A model generated the notes under the pieces. The model saw nothing but the letters and a program-made list of their open reading frames with translations. It had not been told where the DNA came from and made no database searches. 64,000 nt of DNA, taken from positions 372,001 through 436,000 of the forward strand of contig NZ_JWLK01000001.1 in assembly GCF_000814005.1 (NCBI RefSeq), written 5' to 3'. Each line of letters opens with the position of its first letter. Position 1 is the first letter of the stretch. Both the position numbers and the translations under genes were made by a program. Shown here piece by piece: positions 46,339 through 54,292 of this stretch. The DNA comes from Ruegeria sp. ANG-S4. Lineage in GTDB: Bacteria; Pseudomonadota; Alphaproteobacteria; Rhodobacterales; Rhodobacteraceae.

Positions 46339-46740
46339 ATGCGTCGTTTGTTGCTTGCTGTATCATTGAGTGCCGGATTGGCCTCGGGCGCCTTTGCGCA
46401 GAACGCCGAGATTGAGGCCAATATCTCGGCCCAGATACAGGCGTTCAAAGCGGATGATTTTGCCACCGCCTTCACCTATGCCAGCCCCAACATCCAGCGC
46501 CTGTTCGGAACACCCGAGAACTTCGGCACGATGGTGCGGCGCGGCTATCCGATGGTTTGGCGGCCTGCCGATGTGCGGTTCCTCGAACTGCGCGAAATTG
46601 CTGGCAACTTGTGGCAGAAAGTCATGATCACGGATGGAAACGGCCGGGTGCATATTCTGGACTATCAGATGGTGCAGCGCGAAAATGGCTGGAAGATCAA
46701 TGGCGTGCAGTTGCTTAGAAATTCAGATCCTTCAGCGTGA
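46339..46740 (+). CDS. DUF4864 domain-containing secreted protein
   Basis: A 133-residue protein. The signal peptide RRLLLAVSLSAGLASGAFA is cleaved before QNAEIEANI. The rest is DUF4864: IQAFKADDFATAFTYASPNIQRLFG, GTPENFGTMVRRGYPMVW and VQRENGWKINGVQLLR, resembling small cystatin/SnoaL-like folds. Function unknown, presumably periplasmic. AGGAGGT precedes the ATG by a few bases, a very strong ribosome site. A hairpin terminator follows. It is 48 bases after lysS, same strand, and may be part of that transcript. Confidence 0.85.
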   Translation: MRRLLLAVSLSAGLASGAFAQNAEIEANISAQIQAFKADDFATAFTYASPNIQRLFGTPENFGTMVRRGYPMVWRPADVRFLELREIAGNLWQKVMITDGNGRVHILDYQMVQRENGWKINGVQLLRNSDPSA

Positions 46741-46747
46741 CGCAACA

Positions 46748-46790
46748 CCACCGTCACGGTGACGTGAGCGGTGGTTAATCCCTTTTCTTT
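46748..46790 (+). terminator. Hairpin terminator after the DUF4864 gene
   Basis: CCACCGTCAC pairs with GTGAGCGGTGG through one bulged G around a 6-base loop. TTAATCCCTTTTCTTT follows, a pyrimidine-rich rather than pure T tract. It lies 8 bases after the stop codon. Confidence 0.55.
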
Positions 46791-46877
46791 ATCCAAACCC
46801 TCGCGTTCGGGGTGAGCCCGGACCCGAAGGTTTCGCGCGCAGCCATCTTCTGCGTCGCATTTGGGAAAGGGATTTCG

Positions 46878-49163
46878 ATGAACAAGGCAATCACAGACGG
46901 CATTTTGTTCATGCCGCCGGCGTTCGCTGATGGTCTGGGTGTTTGGTCCAGTGGTGATGGCACACCGGGTTCTCCAACTTACGATGGTTCCGGCTCTGGC
47001 GCTTTTGTTCCGGCGGATGCGGACTTTGCTGGCTGTCTGGAGATCTTCAAGACCGAAGCCACACAACGACTGCGGTATATGGGCCAAACGCAATTGCTTC
47101 CGGGTTGCTATCTGCAGATCAAAGCACGGGTCAAAGCCATCAGTGGTCCCTTGCCCGAGGTTCGCATTGCCGGTTGGGCCGGCGGTGCCGGTGACATCCA
47201 TGTCACAGGACTGATTGAACAAGGCCCTGCGACGCAATTGGCGTCATACGGTCGCGTTTATGAAATCTCGGCGATTGTCGGCAGCGGTCGCCGCCAAGGC
47301 GTGGATATGCCCTGGGGTTCACAGGCGCTTTATGGTCACTTTGGCTTGGACATCAATGGCCCCAATGGGGCGCTCGTGCGCGTCGATGACATTGAGATCA
47401 CGGATATATCCGGCGTCTTCCTGCGCGATATGCTGGGCGTCGTCGATGTACGAGATTTTGGTGCGGTCGGCGACGGCGTGACCGACGACTCTACCGCTTT
47501 TGAAGCTGCGGACCAAGCGGCCAACGGGCGGCGGATTTACGTGCCACAAGGCACCTATCTGCTGAACGAAAACGTCAGCTTAGCATGTGACGTAGATTTC
47601 GATGGCACGGTCATCATGCCAGACGATCGAATGCTGTTGCTAACCAAAAGCTTTGATCTGCCCACATACGTCTCGGCGTTCGGGGACGAGGAATTGGCGT
47701 TCAGGAAGGCCTTTCAGGCCCTTCTCAACAACGCAGACCACGACTCGTTGGACCTTGGCGGTCGCAAAATTGCGATCAACGGGCCGATCGACATGCAGGC
47801 GGCGGTGCCCAACCGGGACAGCTATGCCACCCGGCGCATCATTCGAAACGGGCAATTCGATGCCAAAAGCAATACGGCCTGGGAAAACGAGACTTTCACT
47901 TCGGTCGCGACATATAACCCGTCAGACCCGACCAAACTGACCAATGTCGCTAACGTTGCCAACATCCCCGTTGGTTCGTTGGTCACCGGCAGCGGCGTCG
48001 GGCGCGAGATATACGTTCGGTCAAAAAACGTGGGCGCGGGTGAAATTACGTTGAATGCGGCGATTTATGACGCCGCGGGCACCCAGAGCTTCACGTTTAC
48101 CGACTTCAAATACATGCTGGACTTTGGCGGTTTTAGCACGTTGCAGAAGTTCGGCATGGAGGCGATCGAGTTCCAGTGCAACAGCCGTTGCAGCGCAATC
48201 CGTCTTGCGCCCAGCGGGAACACCTTTTCCCTGAAAGACTGTTTCGTCAGCCGACCCAAGGACCGCGGCGTCACTTCGACGGGCACGGGGTGTCAGGGGA
48301 TGCTGATTGACGAGTGCCAGTTCCTGTCCAGCGAAGAGGGGTTGGATGTGGCTGATCGCAGTTCGATTGCCGTGAATTCCAACGCGAACGATGTCAAACT
48401 GCGCCACAACCGAGCGAACCGTTTCCATCATTTCGCGGTGCTTGGCGGCGACAATAACCTTGTTTTGGGAAATCATTTTTTCCAGGGCGATGGCGGCTCG
48501 ACCGGCGTACGAAACGCCGGGTTGGTTCTGATCGGCGGCTACAACAGTTCGTCCATTGCGGAAAACTATGTGGACAATTGCTTTATCCAGTGGACGAACG
48601 AAAGGGACACCGCACCGAACTACAGCAGCGGCTATTCTTTCAGCGCACTCAGCGTCACAGACAACATTTTCTATGCCAGCGATGTTGCTACCGGGTTTGG
48701 CTACATCGTAATTCGACCCTATGGCAGCGGCCACTTCGTCAACGGATTGACAGTGACCGGCAACAAATTCCGCGTTAATGCCAGCACCATCAGCCGTGTC
48801 GATCGCGTGGATACAAGCTTTGCCACGCTGAACCCCGACCGATTTGCCGGGCTGAACTTTGCAAGCAACACGTTCCACGGCATTACTACGGCTTGCGAGA
48901 ACCCGTTGCGGGTAACCTACTCGCGAAGTTCCAGATCGTCTTCGTGGTCTATTGGGACAAGCAGTCGCCTACCCTTTGGCGGGCGCACGCGGGGGTGTGA
49001 TTCAGTTGTTGCCCTTGCACCGCTGCGGACAGCGCTGAGCACGACCAGATATACTGCGCCGTATGTCGAACTGAAACAGGGGTCCAGTCAGAATGCGATC
49101 CGATTGCGCTGGCCGGAATCGTTGAGCGGGCAGGTCTCAGTGATTGTGCGTGCTGACACCTGA
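46878..49163 (+). CDS. Parallel beta-helix protein, glycosyl hydrolase 28-related
   Basis: A 761-residue protein starting at ATG 46878 after GGGAAAGGG. Residues ~15-190 form a beta-sandwich-like N-region. The pectate-lyase-like repeat begins at VDVRDFGAVGDGVTDDSTAFEAADQAA near 195-222 (the DxGAxGDGxTDD entry motif), and right-handed helix rungs follow to ~680. No clear glycosidase catalytic residues were found. The ~80-residue C-terminal domain ends VSVIVRADT. There is no signal peptide. The family occurs in surface polysaccharide or phage tail contexts. Here the neighbour is a barrel-like membrane protein. Confidence 0.75.
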   Translation: MNKAITDGILFMPPAFADGLGVWSSGDGTPGSPTYDGSGSGAFVPADADFAGCLEIFKTEATQRLRYMGQTQLLPGCYLQIKARVKAISGPLPEVRIAGWAGGAGDIHVTGLIEQGPATQLASYGRVYEISAIVGSGRRQGVDMPWGSQALYGHFGLDINGPNGALVRVDDIEITDISGVFLRDMLGVVDVRDFGAVGDGVTDDSTAFEAADQAANGRRIYVPQGTYLLNENVSLACDVDFDGTVIMPDDRMLLLTKSFDLPTYVSAFGDEELAFRKAFQALLNNADHDSLDLGGRKIAINGPIDMQAAVPNRDSYATRRIIRNGQFDAKSNTAWENETFTSVATYNPSDPTKLTNVANVANIPVGSLVTGSGVGREIYVRSKNVGAGEITLNAAIYDAAGTQSFTFTDFKYMLDFGGFSTLQKFGMEAIEFQCNSRCSAIRLAPSGNTFSLKDCFVSRPKDRGVTSTGTGCQGMLIDECQFLSSEEGLDVADRSSIAVNSNANDVKLRHNRANRFHHFAVLGGDNNLVLGNHFFQGDGGSTGVRNAGLVLIGGYNSSSIAENYVDNCFIQWTNERDTAPNYSSGYSFSALSVTDNIFYASDVATGFGYIVIRPYGSGHFVNGLTVTGNKFRVNASTISRVDRVDTSFATLNPDRFAGLNFASNTFHGITTACENPLRVTYSRSSRSSSWSIGTSSRLPFGGRTRGCDSVVALAPLRTALSTTRYTAPYVELKQGSSQNAIRLRWPESLSGQVSVIVRADT

Positions 49164-49203
49164 CAGAAACGGGCAACGGCCGCCCTGATCGCATGGCTGG
49201 TTT

Positions 49204-49866
49204 TTAGTAGGAGAGCCAGAGCGCAAGCTTGATCCCCGTGGTGTCCCGGAAGGAGTTGCGCTCGGCACCCAATACCCAGGTGGATTGCCCGCCTTTCGGA
49301 CGGTACATGATTGAGGGGCGCACGCTCCAGTAAAAGGGCCGGTCGGGGGTGTAACTTGTCTCGATCTGAAGCAACGGATCAATGCGCCGGCCCGACGACA
49401 GCCCGGCCGTAAAATCCAGTTTCCGGAACAGCGCGTCGTGGGTGCGGTATTCCAGCGCTGCGTCCACGGCAAGCCAGCCGTTACCGATCTTGGTTTCGAT
49501 ATTCCTCCCGTAGGACAATGTAGCCTTGTACAACGCCCAAACCTGCAGCTGACGGTGATGGGCACCCACCCCGAGCTCAGCCGCCATTCGCCCCGAACGG
49601 CCAAAATCAGCCACAAGAAATCGAGCGAAGACAAGGGCATGGCCATAGAGGTCCTGATGTTCCTCGGCATCCAGACCCACGGTGAGCCTTGGGCCAAGAC
49701 CATATTCTGCATATAGCGACGTCTTGTATTTGTAGACATCGCTTTCTTTGAAGCCCGTCACCGATACCGCAGAGAATCCGGCACCTTTGTCACGCAGCCA
49801 CGCCCCGGCCAAAACAGGCCCGCAGGCTGCGAATAACAAAAGGACCGCACACAAAAAACGTTTCAT
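49204..49866 (-). CDS. Putative outer-membrane protein
   Basis: A 220-residue protein from ATG 49866 (MKRFLCAVLLLFAACGPVLAGAW, a signal peptide; Cys near the cleavage site could also make it a lipoprotein). The mature part has alternating polar and hydrophobic residues in short strands, such as FSAVSVTGFKESDVYKYKTSLYAEYGLG, and ends with an aromatic residue (LALWLSY). That fits a small beta-barrel. A longer start at 49887 or 49995 is possible but lacks the signal-first arrangement. No known family name is assigned. It is convergent with the beta-helix gene, 40 bases apart. Confidence 0.65.
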   Translation of the reverse strand: MKRFLCAVLLLFAACGPVLAGAWLRDKGAGFSAVSVTGFKESDVYKYKTSLYAEYGLGPRLTVGLDAEEHQDLYGHALVFARFLVADFGRSGRMAAELGVGAHHRQLQVWALYKATLSYGRNIETKIGNGWLAVDAALEYRTHDALFRKLDFTAGLSSGRRIDPLLQIETSYTPDRPFYWSVRPSIMYRPKGGQSTWVLGAERNSFRDTTGIKLALWLSY

Positions 49867-50007
49867 GCCGGCAGCATTGTCAGACATGGTTAACGGTTGG
49901 TTAGTAGTCCGACGAATTATGGATGCAGTGGTGTCATTTCCCACGCGGGAAACTGATGGCATTTGGCGAAGCTGTGCTAGGCTTGTCCCAGCCAAAGGAG
50001 AAGCCTT

Positions 50008-50325
50008 ATGCCACAGATTTCAAAAAGCAATGCGTGCCAAACTGTAATCACCACATTCGAGATGACCCCAGGTACGTGTCAGGACCTGTTGGAGGCGCTT
50101 ACCGATGCCTACGGTGAATTCATTTCGAAACGGCCGGGGTTTATTGCGGCTGGCCTGCATGTAAATGACGCTCAGACCAGAATCGCCAACTACTCGCAAT
50201 GGGAGCGGCGCGAAGATTTTCTGGCCATGCTGCGGACGCCGGAAATGCGGGAACGCAATCGTCGTATCAACGAACTGTGCAAAAGCTTCGAGCCTGTGAT
50301 GTACGACGTGGCGGAAACGTTTTGA
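50008..50325 (+). CDS. Antibiotic biosynthesis monooxygenase (ABM) family protein
   Basis: A 105-residue dimeric alpha+beta-barrel protein. VITTFEMTPGTCQDLLEALTDAYGEFI is the first strand-helix unit, followed by RPGFIAAGLHVNDAQTRIANYSQWERREDFLAML. Members are quinol monooxygenases or haem-degrading enzymes, and the actual substrate is unknown. AAAGGAG lies 8 bases before the ATG. The gene is followed by a universal stress protein gene 73 bases later. Confidence 0.82.
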   Translation: MPQISKSNACQTVITTFEMTPGTCQDLLEALTDAYGEFISKRPGFIAAGLHVNDAQTRIANYSQWERREDFLAMLRTPEMRERNRRINELCKSFEPVMYDVAETF

Positions 50326-50398
50326 TCGCCTGATTTGGATCAAGGACGCAGGCAGGGCCCCGGTACAATCTGGTGACGAAAATACGGAGGTACGTGCG

Positions 50399-50806
50399 AT
50401 GCATCACAACATTCTTGTTCCGATTTCCTTTGATGCCGAGCGGGACACTTCGGGGCCACTGAAACTGGCGCAGCTTTTGTCCACTTCTGACGCAAAGGTA
50501 ACCCTTCTTCATGTGGTAGAGCATATCCCGGACTATGCGATCTCGTACATGCCGACCGAGTACATGTCCGAGGCGCGGAAGGCGATAAAGGTGGAACTGG
50601 ATACGCTGGCAGCCAAAGTTCCAAACGCAAAGGGCGTTCTGGTTGAAGGCCATTCGGGCCGAACGATTCTGGATTGGGCAGAGGTGAACAAGCCTGATCT
50701 GATCATCATGGCATCACATCGTCCCGGCATGCAGGATTTGTTGTTGGGTTCGACGGCGACACATGTGGTACGGCACGCAAAATGCGCGGTCCATGTGGTG
50801 CGCTGA
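50399..50806 (+). CDS. Universal stress protein
   Basis: A 135-residue UspA-family protein. HHNILVPISFDAERDTSGPLKLAQLL opens the fold, and the nucleotide-binding GxxGS-type loop near the end is HRPGMQDLLLGSTATHVVRHAKCAVHVVR. The Gly-Ser-Thr spacing suggests ATP binding. USPs are induced by starvation or respiration stress and protect cells by unknown means. ACGGAGG is the ribosome site. Confidence 0.93.
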   Translation: MHHNILVPISFDAERDTSGPLKLAQLLSTSDAKVTLLHVVEHIPDYAISYMPTEYMSEARKAIKVELDTLAAKVPNAKGVLVEGHSGRTILDWAEVNKPDLIIMASHRPGMQDLLLGSTATHVVRHAKCAVHVVR

Positions 50807-50919
50807 TGTGGTGAGAGGCGCCGCACCGTAGCATTGAGCTCGGCGCGCCTGTACGAAAGTCTCGCACCGGTCACCGGTTGGCCATGTGATTGCCACATCC
50901 GTGGCTTATGCATCGCCCC

Positions 50920-51339
50920 ATGAAGACAGATGATTCCCAAGACCAGACGATGCCCCGCCGCTCGATCCGGCGGCATCGCCGCGCTGACGAGCAACGCCGC
51001 CGGGCTTTGTCGCCTGTTCGCATTCTGATAATGGTTCTGGCCCTTCCGCTGACGACCGGGATTATCGCGCTGGGCACCTATTTCCGCGCCACCGACCGGG
51101 AGCGGCCCGAAGCTGTTCTGCACCTTGTGGCCCTGGCGGGATGTGATGCGACGCGAGCGATGGGGTTTGGTGCGTTCCACGAGGGCGACGCAGGGTATCA
51201 CAAGCGCAATGATCCGGACGGCAACGGCATAGCCTGCGAAACAGCCGCCCCGGTTATGAAGGCAAGCCCGACAGTTTTGCCCAGCACCGAGGCCCCGAAA
51301 CAGCGCATGGTAGGAAACGCGAAGTTCGTGCGCCCGTAA
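50920..51339 (+). CDS. Excalibur calcium-binding domain protein
   Basis: A 139-residue protein, taken from ATG 50920 (MKTDDSQDQTMPRRS); ATG 50908 is an equally possible start. A basic N-terminus and one membrane segment (ILIMVLALPLTTGIIALGTYF, ~45-65) are followed by an Excalibur motif, HKRNDPDGNGIACET, with Cys pair C...C (GCDATRAM and IACE). Excalibur domains resemble the EF-hand-like calcium site of extracellular nucleases. It likely faces the periplasm. The C-terminal ~30 residues are Pro/Ala-rich. The neighbours give no further clue. Confidence 0.75.
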   Translation: MKTDDSQDQTMPRRSIRRHRRADEQRRRALSPVRILIMVLALPLTTGIIALGTYFRATDRERPEAVLHLVALAGCDATRAMGFGAFHEGDAGYHKRNDPDGNGIACETAAPVMKASPTVLPSTEAPKQRMVGNAKFVRP

Positions 51340-51397
51340 GTCGGTTCGCGCGGACCTTCTTATTGCGCCCATCGCGCCCGAGGGCCAGGATCGCAGT

Positions 51398-51760
51398 ATG
51401 ACCCGGGACGAATTCAACAGTTTTTGCGGCGGCCTCAAGGCGACCAGCCATGTGGTTCAATGGGGCAATGCGGATGTATGGAAGGTCGGCGGCAAGGTGT
51501 TTGCGATCTGCGGCTGGAACGACGGAGAAGACGCATTTACCTTCAAGGCCACCGATCTGGCCTTTGAAGTTCTCAGCGATGAACCCGGCATCCGCCCCGC
51601 GCCTTATCTCGCGTCGCGTGGGATGAAATGGCTGCAGGTCTACGAGCCGCGCGGAATGAGCGACGCCTCGCTGCGCGAGCATATCGTGACGTCCTACGAA
51701 TTGGTGGTGGCCAAGCTGACCAGGAAGATGCGGGCAGAGCTGGGATTGCAAGACGGGTGA
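51398..51760 (+). CDS. MmcQ/YjbR family protein
   Basis: A 120-residue protein with the YjbR (DUF419) fold: RDEFNSFCGGLKATSHVVQWGNADVWKVGGKVFAICGWND, FTFKATDLAFEVL, and the ending YLASRGMKWLQVY...SDASLREHIVTSYELVVAKL. It resembles DNA-binding MmcQ-like proteins, but binding has not been shown for most members. No strong ribosome site was found near the ATG. It lies convergent to the next gene, 25 bases apart. Confidence 0.8.
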   Translation: MTRDEFNSFCGGLKATSHVVQWGNADVWKVGGKVFAICGWNDGEDAFTFKATDLAFEVLSDEPGIRPAPYLASRGMKWLQVYEPRGMSDASLREHIVTSYELVVAKLTRKMRAELGLQDG

Positions 51761-51785
51761 TCACCCATCTTGTACTGTGAAACGG

Positions 51786-52214
51786 TCAGGAAAGCTGAGC
51801 CCCGGCGCAATCGCGAAAGATACGAACCTGAGGGGCTGCGCCGTCCAACGGGAACTCGGTCGACCCGTCCTGCGTAAAGGCATAGGCGGTCTGATTGTAT
51901 TCCAGCCCGTCCAGAACATTGCCGAATCCGGTATCCGTGACCGTCAGGGCGGCGGCGTTGCCGGACAAAACATGGCGAGGTGTGGCGATTTCGATGGGGT
52001 TGGGCCCGTCAAAACGCATCGCGAACCACGGGGTTTGCGTCCAGCCGCCGTCCTTGCGGGTGATCGTCAGGGTATAAAGCGGCTGTGCCGGGTCGTAGGT
52101 CAGGAGAATCTCAGCCTGTTCGGTGTCGTGGGAGAGCGTGCAGATTGAGCCTACAGTCGCCTCCCACGCGGTGGCTGGGGTGGCTAGGATCAGAGAGAGT
52201 AGAGCGATGCGCAT
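51786..52214 (-). CDS. Secreted hypothetical protein
   Basis: A 142-residue protein with a short signal peptide (MRIALLSLILATPATA, cut before WEATVG). Two Cys residues (GSICTL near 25 and FRDCAGAQ near the C-terminus) could form a disulfide in the periplasm. The interior is beta-rich, with TLTITRKDGGWTQTPWFAMRFDGPNPIEIATPRH. I do not recognise a named family. It reads away from the gap 52215-52590 on the minus strand. Confidence 0.72.
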   Translation of the reverse strand: MRIALLSLILATPATAWEATVGSICTLSHDTEQAEILLTYDPAQPLYTLTITRKDGGWTQTPWFAMRFDGPNPIEIATPRHVLSGNAAALTVTDTGFGNVLDGLEYNQTAYAFTQDGSTEFPLDGAAPQVRIFRDCAGAQLS

Positions 52215-52590
52215 GAGCGGTTACTTAGCTGCGAATGGGCCTCGGGCAAGGATGATGACCCGCATTGACGATTGGGTCGGGGCTTGCGCAAGGTGGATTT
52301 GTTGGAGGTGCCAACGGATTTCGCTGACGTGCGCGCCAGGTTCTCCGTCAGCTCCACTCGGGTTACGGATACCCCGTCAATGGCGCTCTGGACCCCATGC
52401 GTGCTGCGCTGCGAACGCTGGGCCGCAACTATGAAGTGTCGATGCCCGCGTTCGGGTCAGGCGTTAGGTTGAAAATGCCTTGAATTCCCAAGTATCAATG
52501 CGAGATTTCAGGCCGCTGTGATACGTTGCGCGCGGCGGGGTCGTACCGGTCACGCCATTTGGCAATTTCGCCGAACGAGGGAGGAAAGTC
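52215..52590. other. Gap without a supported gene
   Basis: About 376 bases. A short plus-strand frame ending at 52482 (...AALRTLGRNYEVSMPAFGSGVRLKMP) has coding flavour but is closed upstream by a TGA with no start before the internal ATG. It may be a decayed remnant, or chance. A ribosome site GGGAGGAAAG at its right end belongs to the next gene. Confidence 0.45.
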
Positions 52591-52881
52591 ATGTTTGCAC
52601 GCATTACTCAATTCAAGATGAAGCCCGGCACGCGCGACGCGGCGACGGCAAAAATGAATGATCTGAAGTCTGACATCATGGGCATGCCCGGCATGCACTG
52701 CTTTACCAACGTAATGAACGAGGACGGCTCGGGCTATGTGATCTCGGTGGTCGAGAGCGAGGCGACCTCGAACGCAAACGCGCCCAAAGTGGCCGAGCTA
52801 TGGGGTCAGTTTGCGGAATTTCTGGAAGGTCCGCCGACGCCGGTTGGCTATGATGTGATTGCCCATTGGGATAAGGGATGA
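52591..52881 (+). CDS. ABM-like small protein
   Basis: A 96-residue protein: MFARITQFKMKPGTRDAATAKMNDLKSDIMGMPGMHCFTN opens a dimeric alpha+beta fold like the antibiotic biosynthesis monooxygenase group, followed by NEDGSGYVISVVESEA. The catalytic role is unproven. GAGGGAGGAAAG lies upstream of the ATG, so translation should be strong. A rho-independent terminator follows directly. Confidence 0.8.
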   Translation: MFARITQFKMKPGTRDAATAKMNDLKSDIMGMPGMHCFTNVMNEDGSGYVISVVESEATSNANAPKVAELWGQFAEFLEGPPTPVGYDVIAHWDKG

Positions 52882-52887
52882 GCCGGC

Positions 52888-52912
52888 GGGCGGGATTTTC
52901 CCGCCCTTTTTT
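52888..52912 (+). terminator. Intrinsic terminator
   Basis: GGGCGGGA and TCCCGCCC form a perfect 8-bp stem with a 3-base loop, followed by TTTTTT. It is 7 bases after the stop of the ABM-like gene. Confidence 0.93.
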
Positions 52913-52967
52913 CGTGCGGTGTTTGGGATGGGGTTTTGCCCCATCTTGAGTCTGAGTCGCCTCGGAG

Positions 52968-52991
52968 GGATGGGTTGGAAACCCGTCCTAC
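52968..52991 (-). repeat. REP element, family 2, copy a
   Basis: Minus-strand reading: GTAG, then arms GGACGGGTT and AACCCATCC around TCC. Distinct in sequence from the family 1 REPs near the RAYT gene but with the same GTAG-plus-hairpin plan. Confidence 0.75.
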
Positions 52992-53040
52992 GCTTGCTAT
53001 GTCTAGTCATAACGGGTTCGCAGGAACCAAGCAGCTCGCA

Positions 53041-53163
53041 AGCCATCGTAAGCGACAGCACGCAAAAGCCAGCCTCGCGCCAGCAACAGCACGCAAAAGC
53101 CAACGAAAGCCAGCCTGAGCCAGCGACAGCCAGCCCACAGCAAGCAATCGCGCGCCAGCGCCC
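53041..53163. repeat. Degenerate AGCC-rich tandem repeat
   Basis: A 17-base unit, ACAGCACGCAAAAGCCA, occurs exactly at 53055-53071 and 53086-53102 (period 31). Shorter AGCCAGC, CGACAGC and GCAAAAGCC pieces surround it. Confidence 0.7.
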
Positions 53164-53244
53164 GAAACCATCATCCCGATGGATCAAAGGCCGATGATGC
53201 ACTAACAATCAACTTGGACCAGTCAGATGAGGCTGCTCAGGCAA

Positions 53245-53268
53245 GATGGTTGCGAGCACCCATCCTAC
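53245..53268 (-). repeat. REP element, family 2, copy b
   Basis: Minus strand: GTAG, then GGATGGGTG with a partly complementary CAACCATC arm. Followed like copy a by GCTTGCT on the plus strand. Confidence 0.72.
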
Positions 53269-53297
53269 GCTTGCTAAAAAGCTGACCTGTCGGAGAA

Positions 53298-53320
53298 GAT
53301 GCGTTTGAGTACCCATCCTT
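53298..53320 (-). repeat. REP element, family 2, copy c (degenerate)
   Basis: Minus strand: AAGG replaces GTAG, then GGATGGGTA and a mismatched AACGCATC arm. The flank GGCTCGCTAA echoes copies a and b. Confidence 0.6.
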
Positions 53321-53430
53321 GGCTCGCTAAGTGAGTGAGCTTTCGCATTGACATGCCGCAATCAAAGCTAGAAAAAGCCAGAGCATAGCTTCGCACACAA
53401 GCGTAAACTAGAAATTAGTAAATAATTCTG

Positions 53431-53559
53431 ATGCTTACGCTTCATGATGCTGCACCAGAGGGTCAATTTGATTGGTTAAACTCCTAGTGGTTTGAAGGAC
53501 TTGAAGATGTAGTAAAAGATCAGAAAAATCGATATAAAAATCGAGCTCTACTATGCTAA
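53431..53559 (+). pseudogene. Possible gene remnant with internal amber codon
   Basis: A 42-codon frame from ATG 53431: MLTLHDAAPEGQFDWLNS, TAG at 53485, then WFEGLEDVVKDQKNRYKN and RALLC before TAA. The part after the stop looks coding in character (Glu/Asp/Lys spacing, Trp and Tyr). It sits 28 bases before the AT-rich orphan gene in the same direction. It may be a fragment of a formerly larger gene. No family recognised. Weak evidence. Confidence 0.35.
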
Positions 53560-53586
53560 AGACTACTGTGACGACTCTCGAAAGCC

Positions 53587-54291
53587 ATGAATTCCGACAC
53601 GAGTTTTAAAGAATTTCTAACCTACGTCGAAGACGAAACGATCGTTTCATCTCTTGCTCAAATAAATGACGTAGAAATGCGCATAGATGCTTTAGCTGAA
53701 CTCTTGCGTGACCGCAACGAAGTCGACACGGCGCAATATCACAACGAAATTCGTGCGACCTTTTCAATATTCTATAAGAAAATTGAAGCGATATTGCCTG
53801 GCGAAGGACGTGAACAACTATGGGAATTTGCCTTGCCTGACCTGCATTTGTCACCGCCGCAATCCAAACCGAAACAGTCGACTTGGGAGTGGCCAGTCAT
53901 CAACCTTGCTCCTCCAAAGGGGAGTGGGCTTAACGGCGGCACATTTCGTGACTTTTCAGCACTAAAAATGTTCGACTATACCGCGGGTAAAACAAACGGG
54001 TGGCCCAAGTCCAAGCGCGAGCGATTTCTCAATGACTTCTTGCGGCTTGAACTTCCCGAAGCTGTCACACAGTTATTTGGCAATGAATACGGCTCACCAA
54101 TGAGCACAACCCGTCTCAGGAAAATTGCGAATTTAATTGCATCAAATTGCCAATTGCGAATTCGCAATGACGCGGTTCGATATCGATATGCAATTTCAGA
54201 TTGGGAAAGCGACCTGCAATTCTTGAAGAGGACATTCTACGAAGGCGAAGGACTGAAATTTGTACCTTGGCCAGATCCGCGGGATATATGA
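53587..54291 (+). CDS. Orphan hypothetical protein of atypical composition
   Basis: A 234-residue soluble protein. The N-terminal half is acidic and helical (SFKEFLTYVEDETIVSSLAQINDVEMRIDALAELLRD). The middle has a Pro-rich linker (LHLSPPQSKPKQSTWEWPV), and the C-terminal ~110 residues look like a compact domain: ALKMFDYTAGKTNGWPKSKRERF, PMSTTRLRKIANLIASN, and ISDWESDLQFLKRTFYEG. Base composition is visibly more AT-rich than in uvrB, and the flanking DNA holds REPs. It is probably horizontally acquired. Function unknown; I cannot name the family. No clear ribosome site precedes the ATG. Confidence 0.72.
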   Translation: MNSDTSFKEFLTYVEDETIVSSLAQINDVEMRIDALAELLRDRNEVDTAQYHNEIRATFSIFYKKIEAILPGEGREQLWEFALPDLHLSPPQSKPKQSTWEWPVINLAPPKGSGLNGGTFRDFSALKMFDYTAGKTNGWPKSKRERFLNDFLRLELPEAVTQLFGNEYGSPMSTTRLRKIANLIASNCQLRIRNDAVRYRYAISDWESDLQFLKRTFYEGEGLKFVPWPDPRDI

Positions 54292-54292
54292 A

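Larger units (their letters stand above)
52913..53586. other. Long gene-free stretch with repeats
   Basis: About 675 bases containing a GATGGGG-TTTTG-CCCCATC hairpin (52927-52945), three family 2 REP elements, a tract of degenerate AGCC repeats, and from ~53340 an AT-rich part with a likely gene remnant. Apart from those entries I see no gene. Confidence 0.6.

Noticed and set aside
52859..53197. 112-codon plus-strand frame over REP and AGCC repeats
   Set aside because: It lies over a strong terminator and low-complexity repeats; the Gln/Ala/Ser-rich translation reflects the repeat DNA.
52968..53320. CRISPR array
   Set aside because: Only three imperfect copies with unequal spacing (277 and 53 bases), and each is a GTAG-hairpin REP unit; no cas gene nearby.
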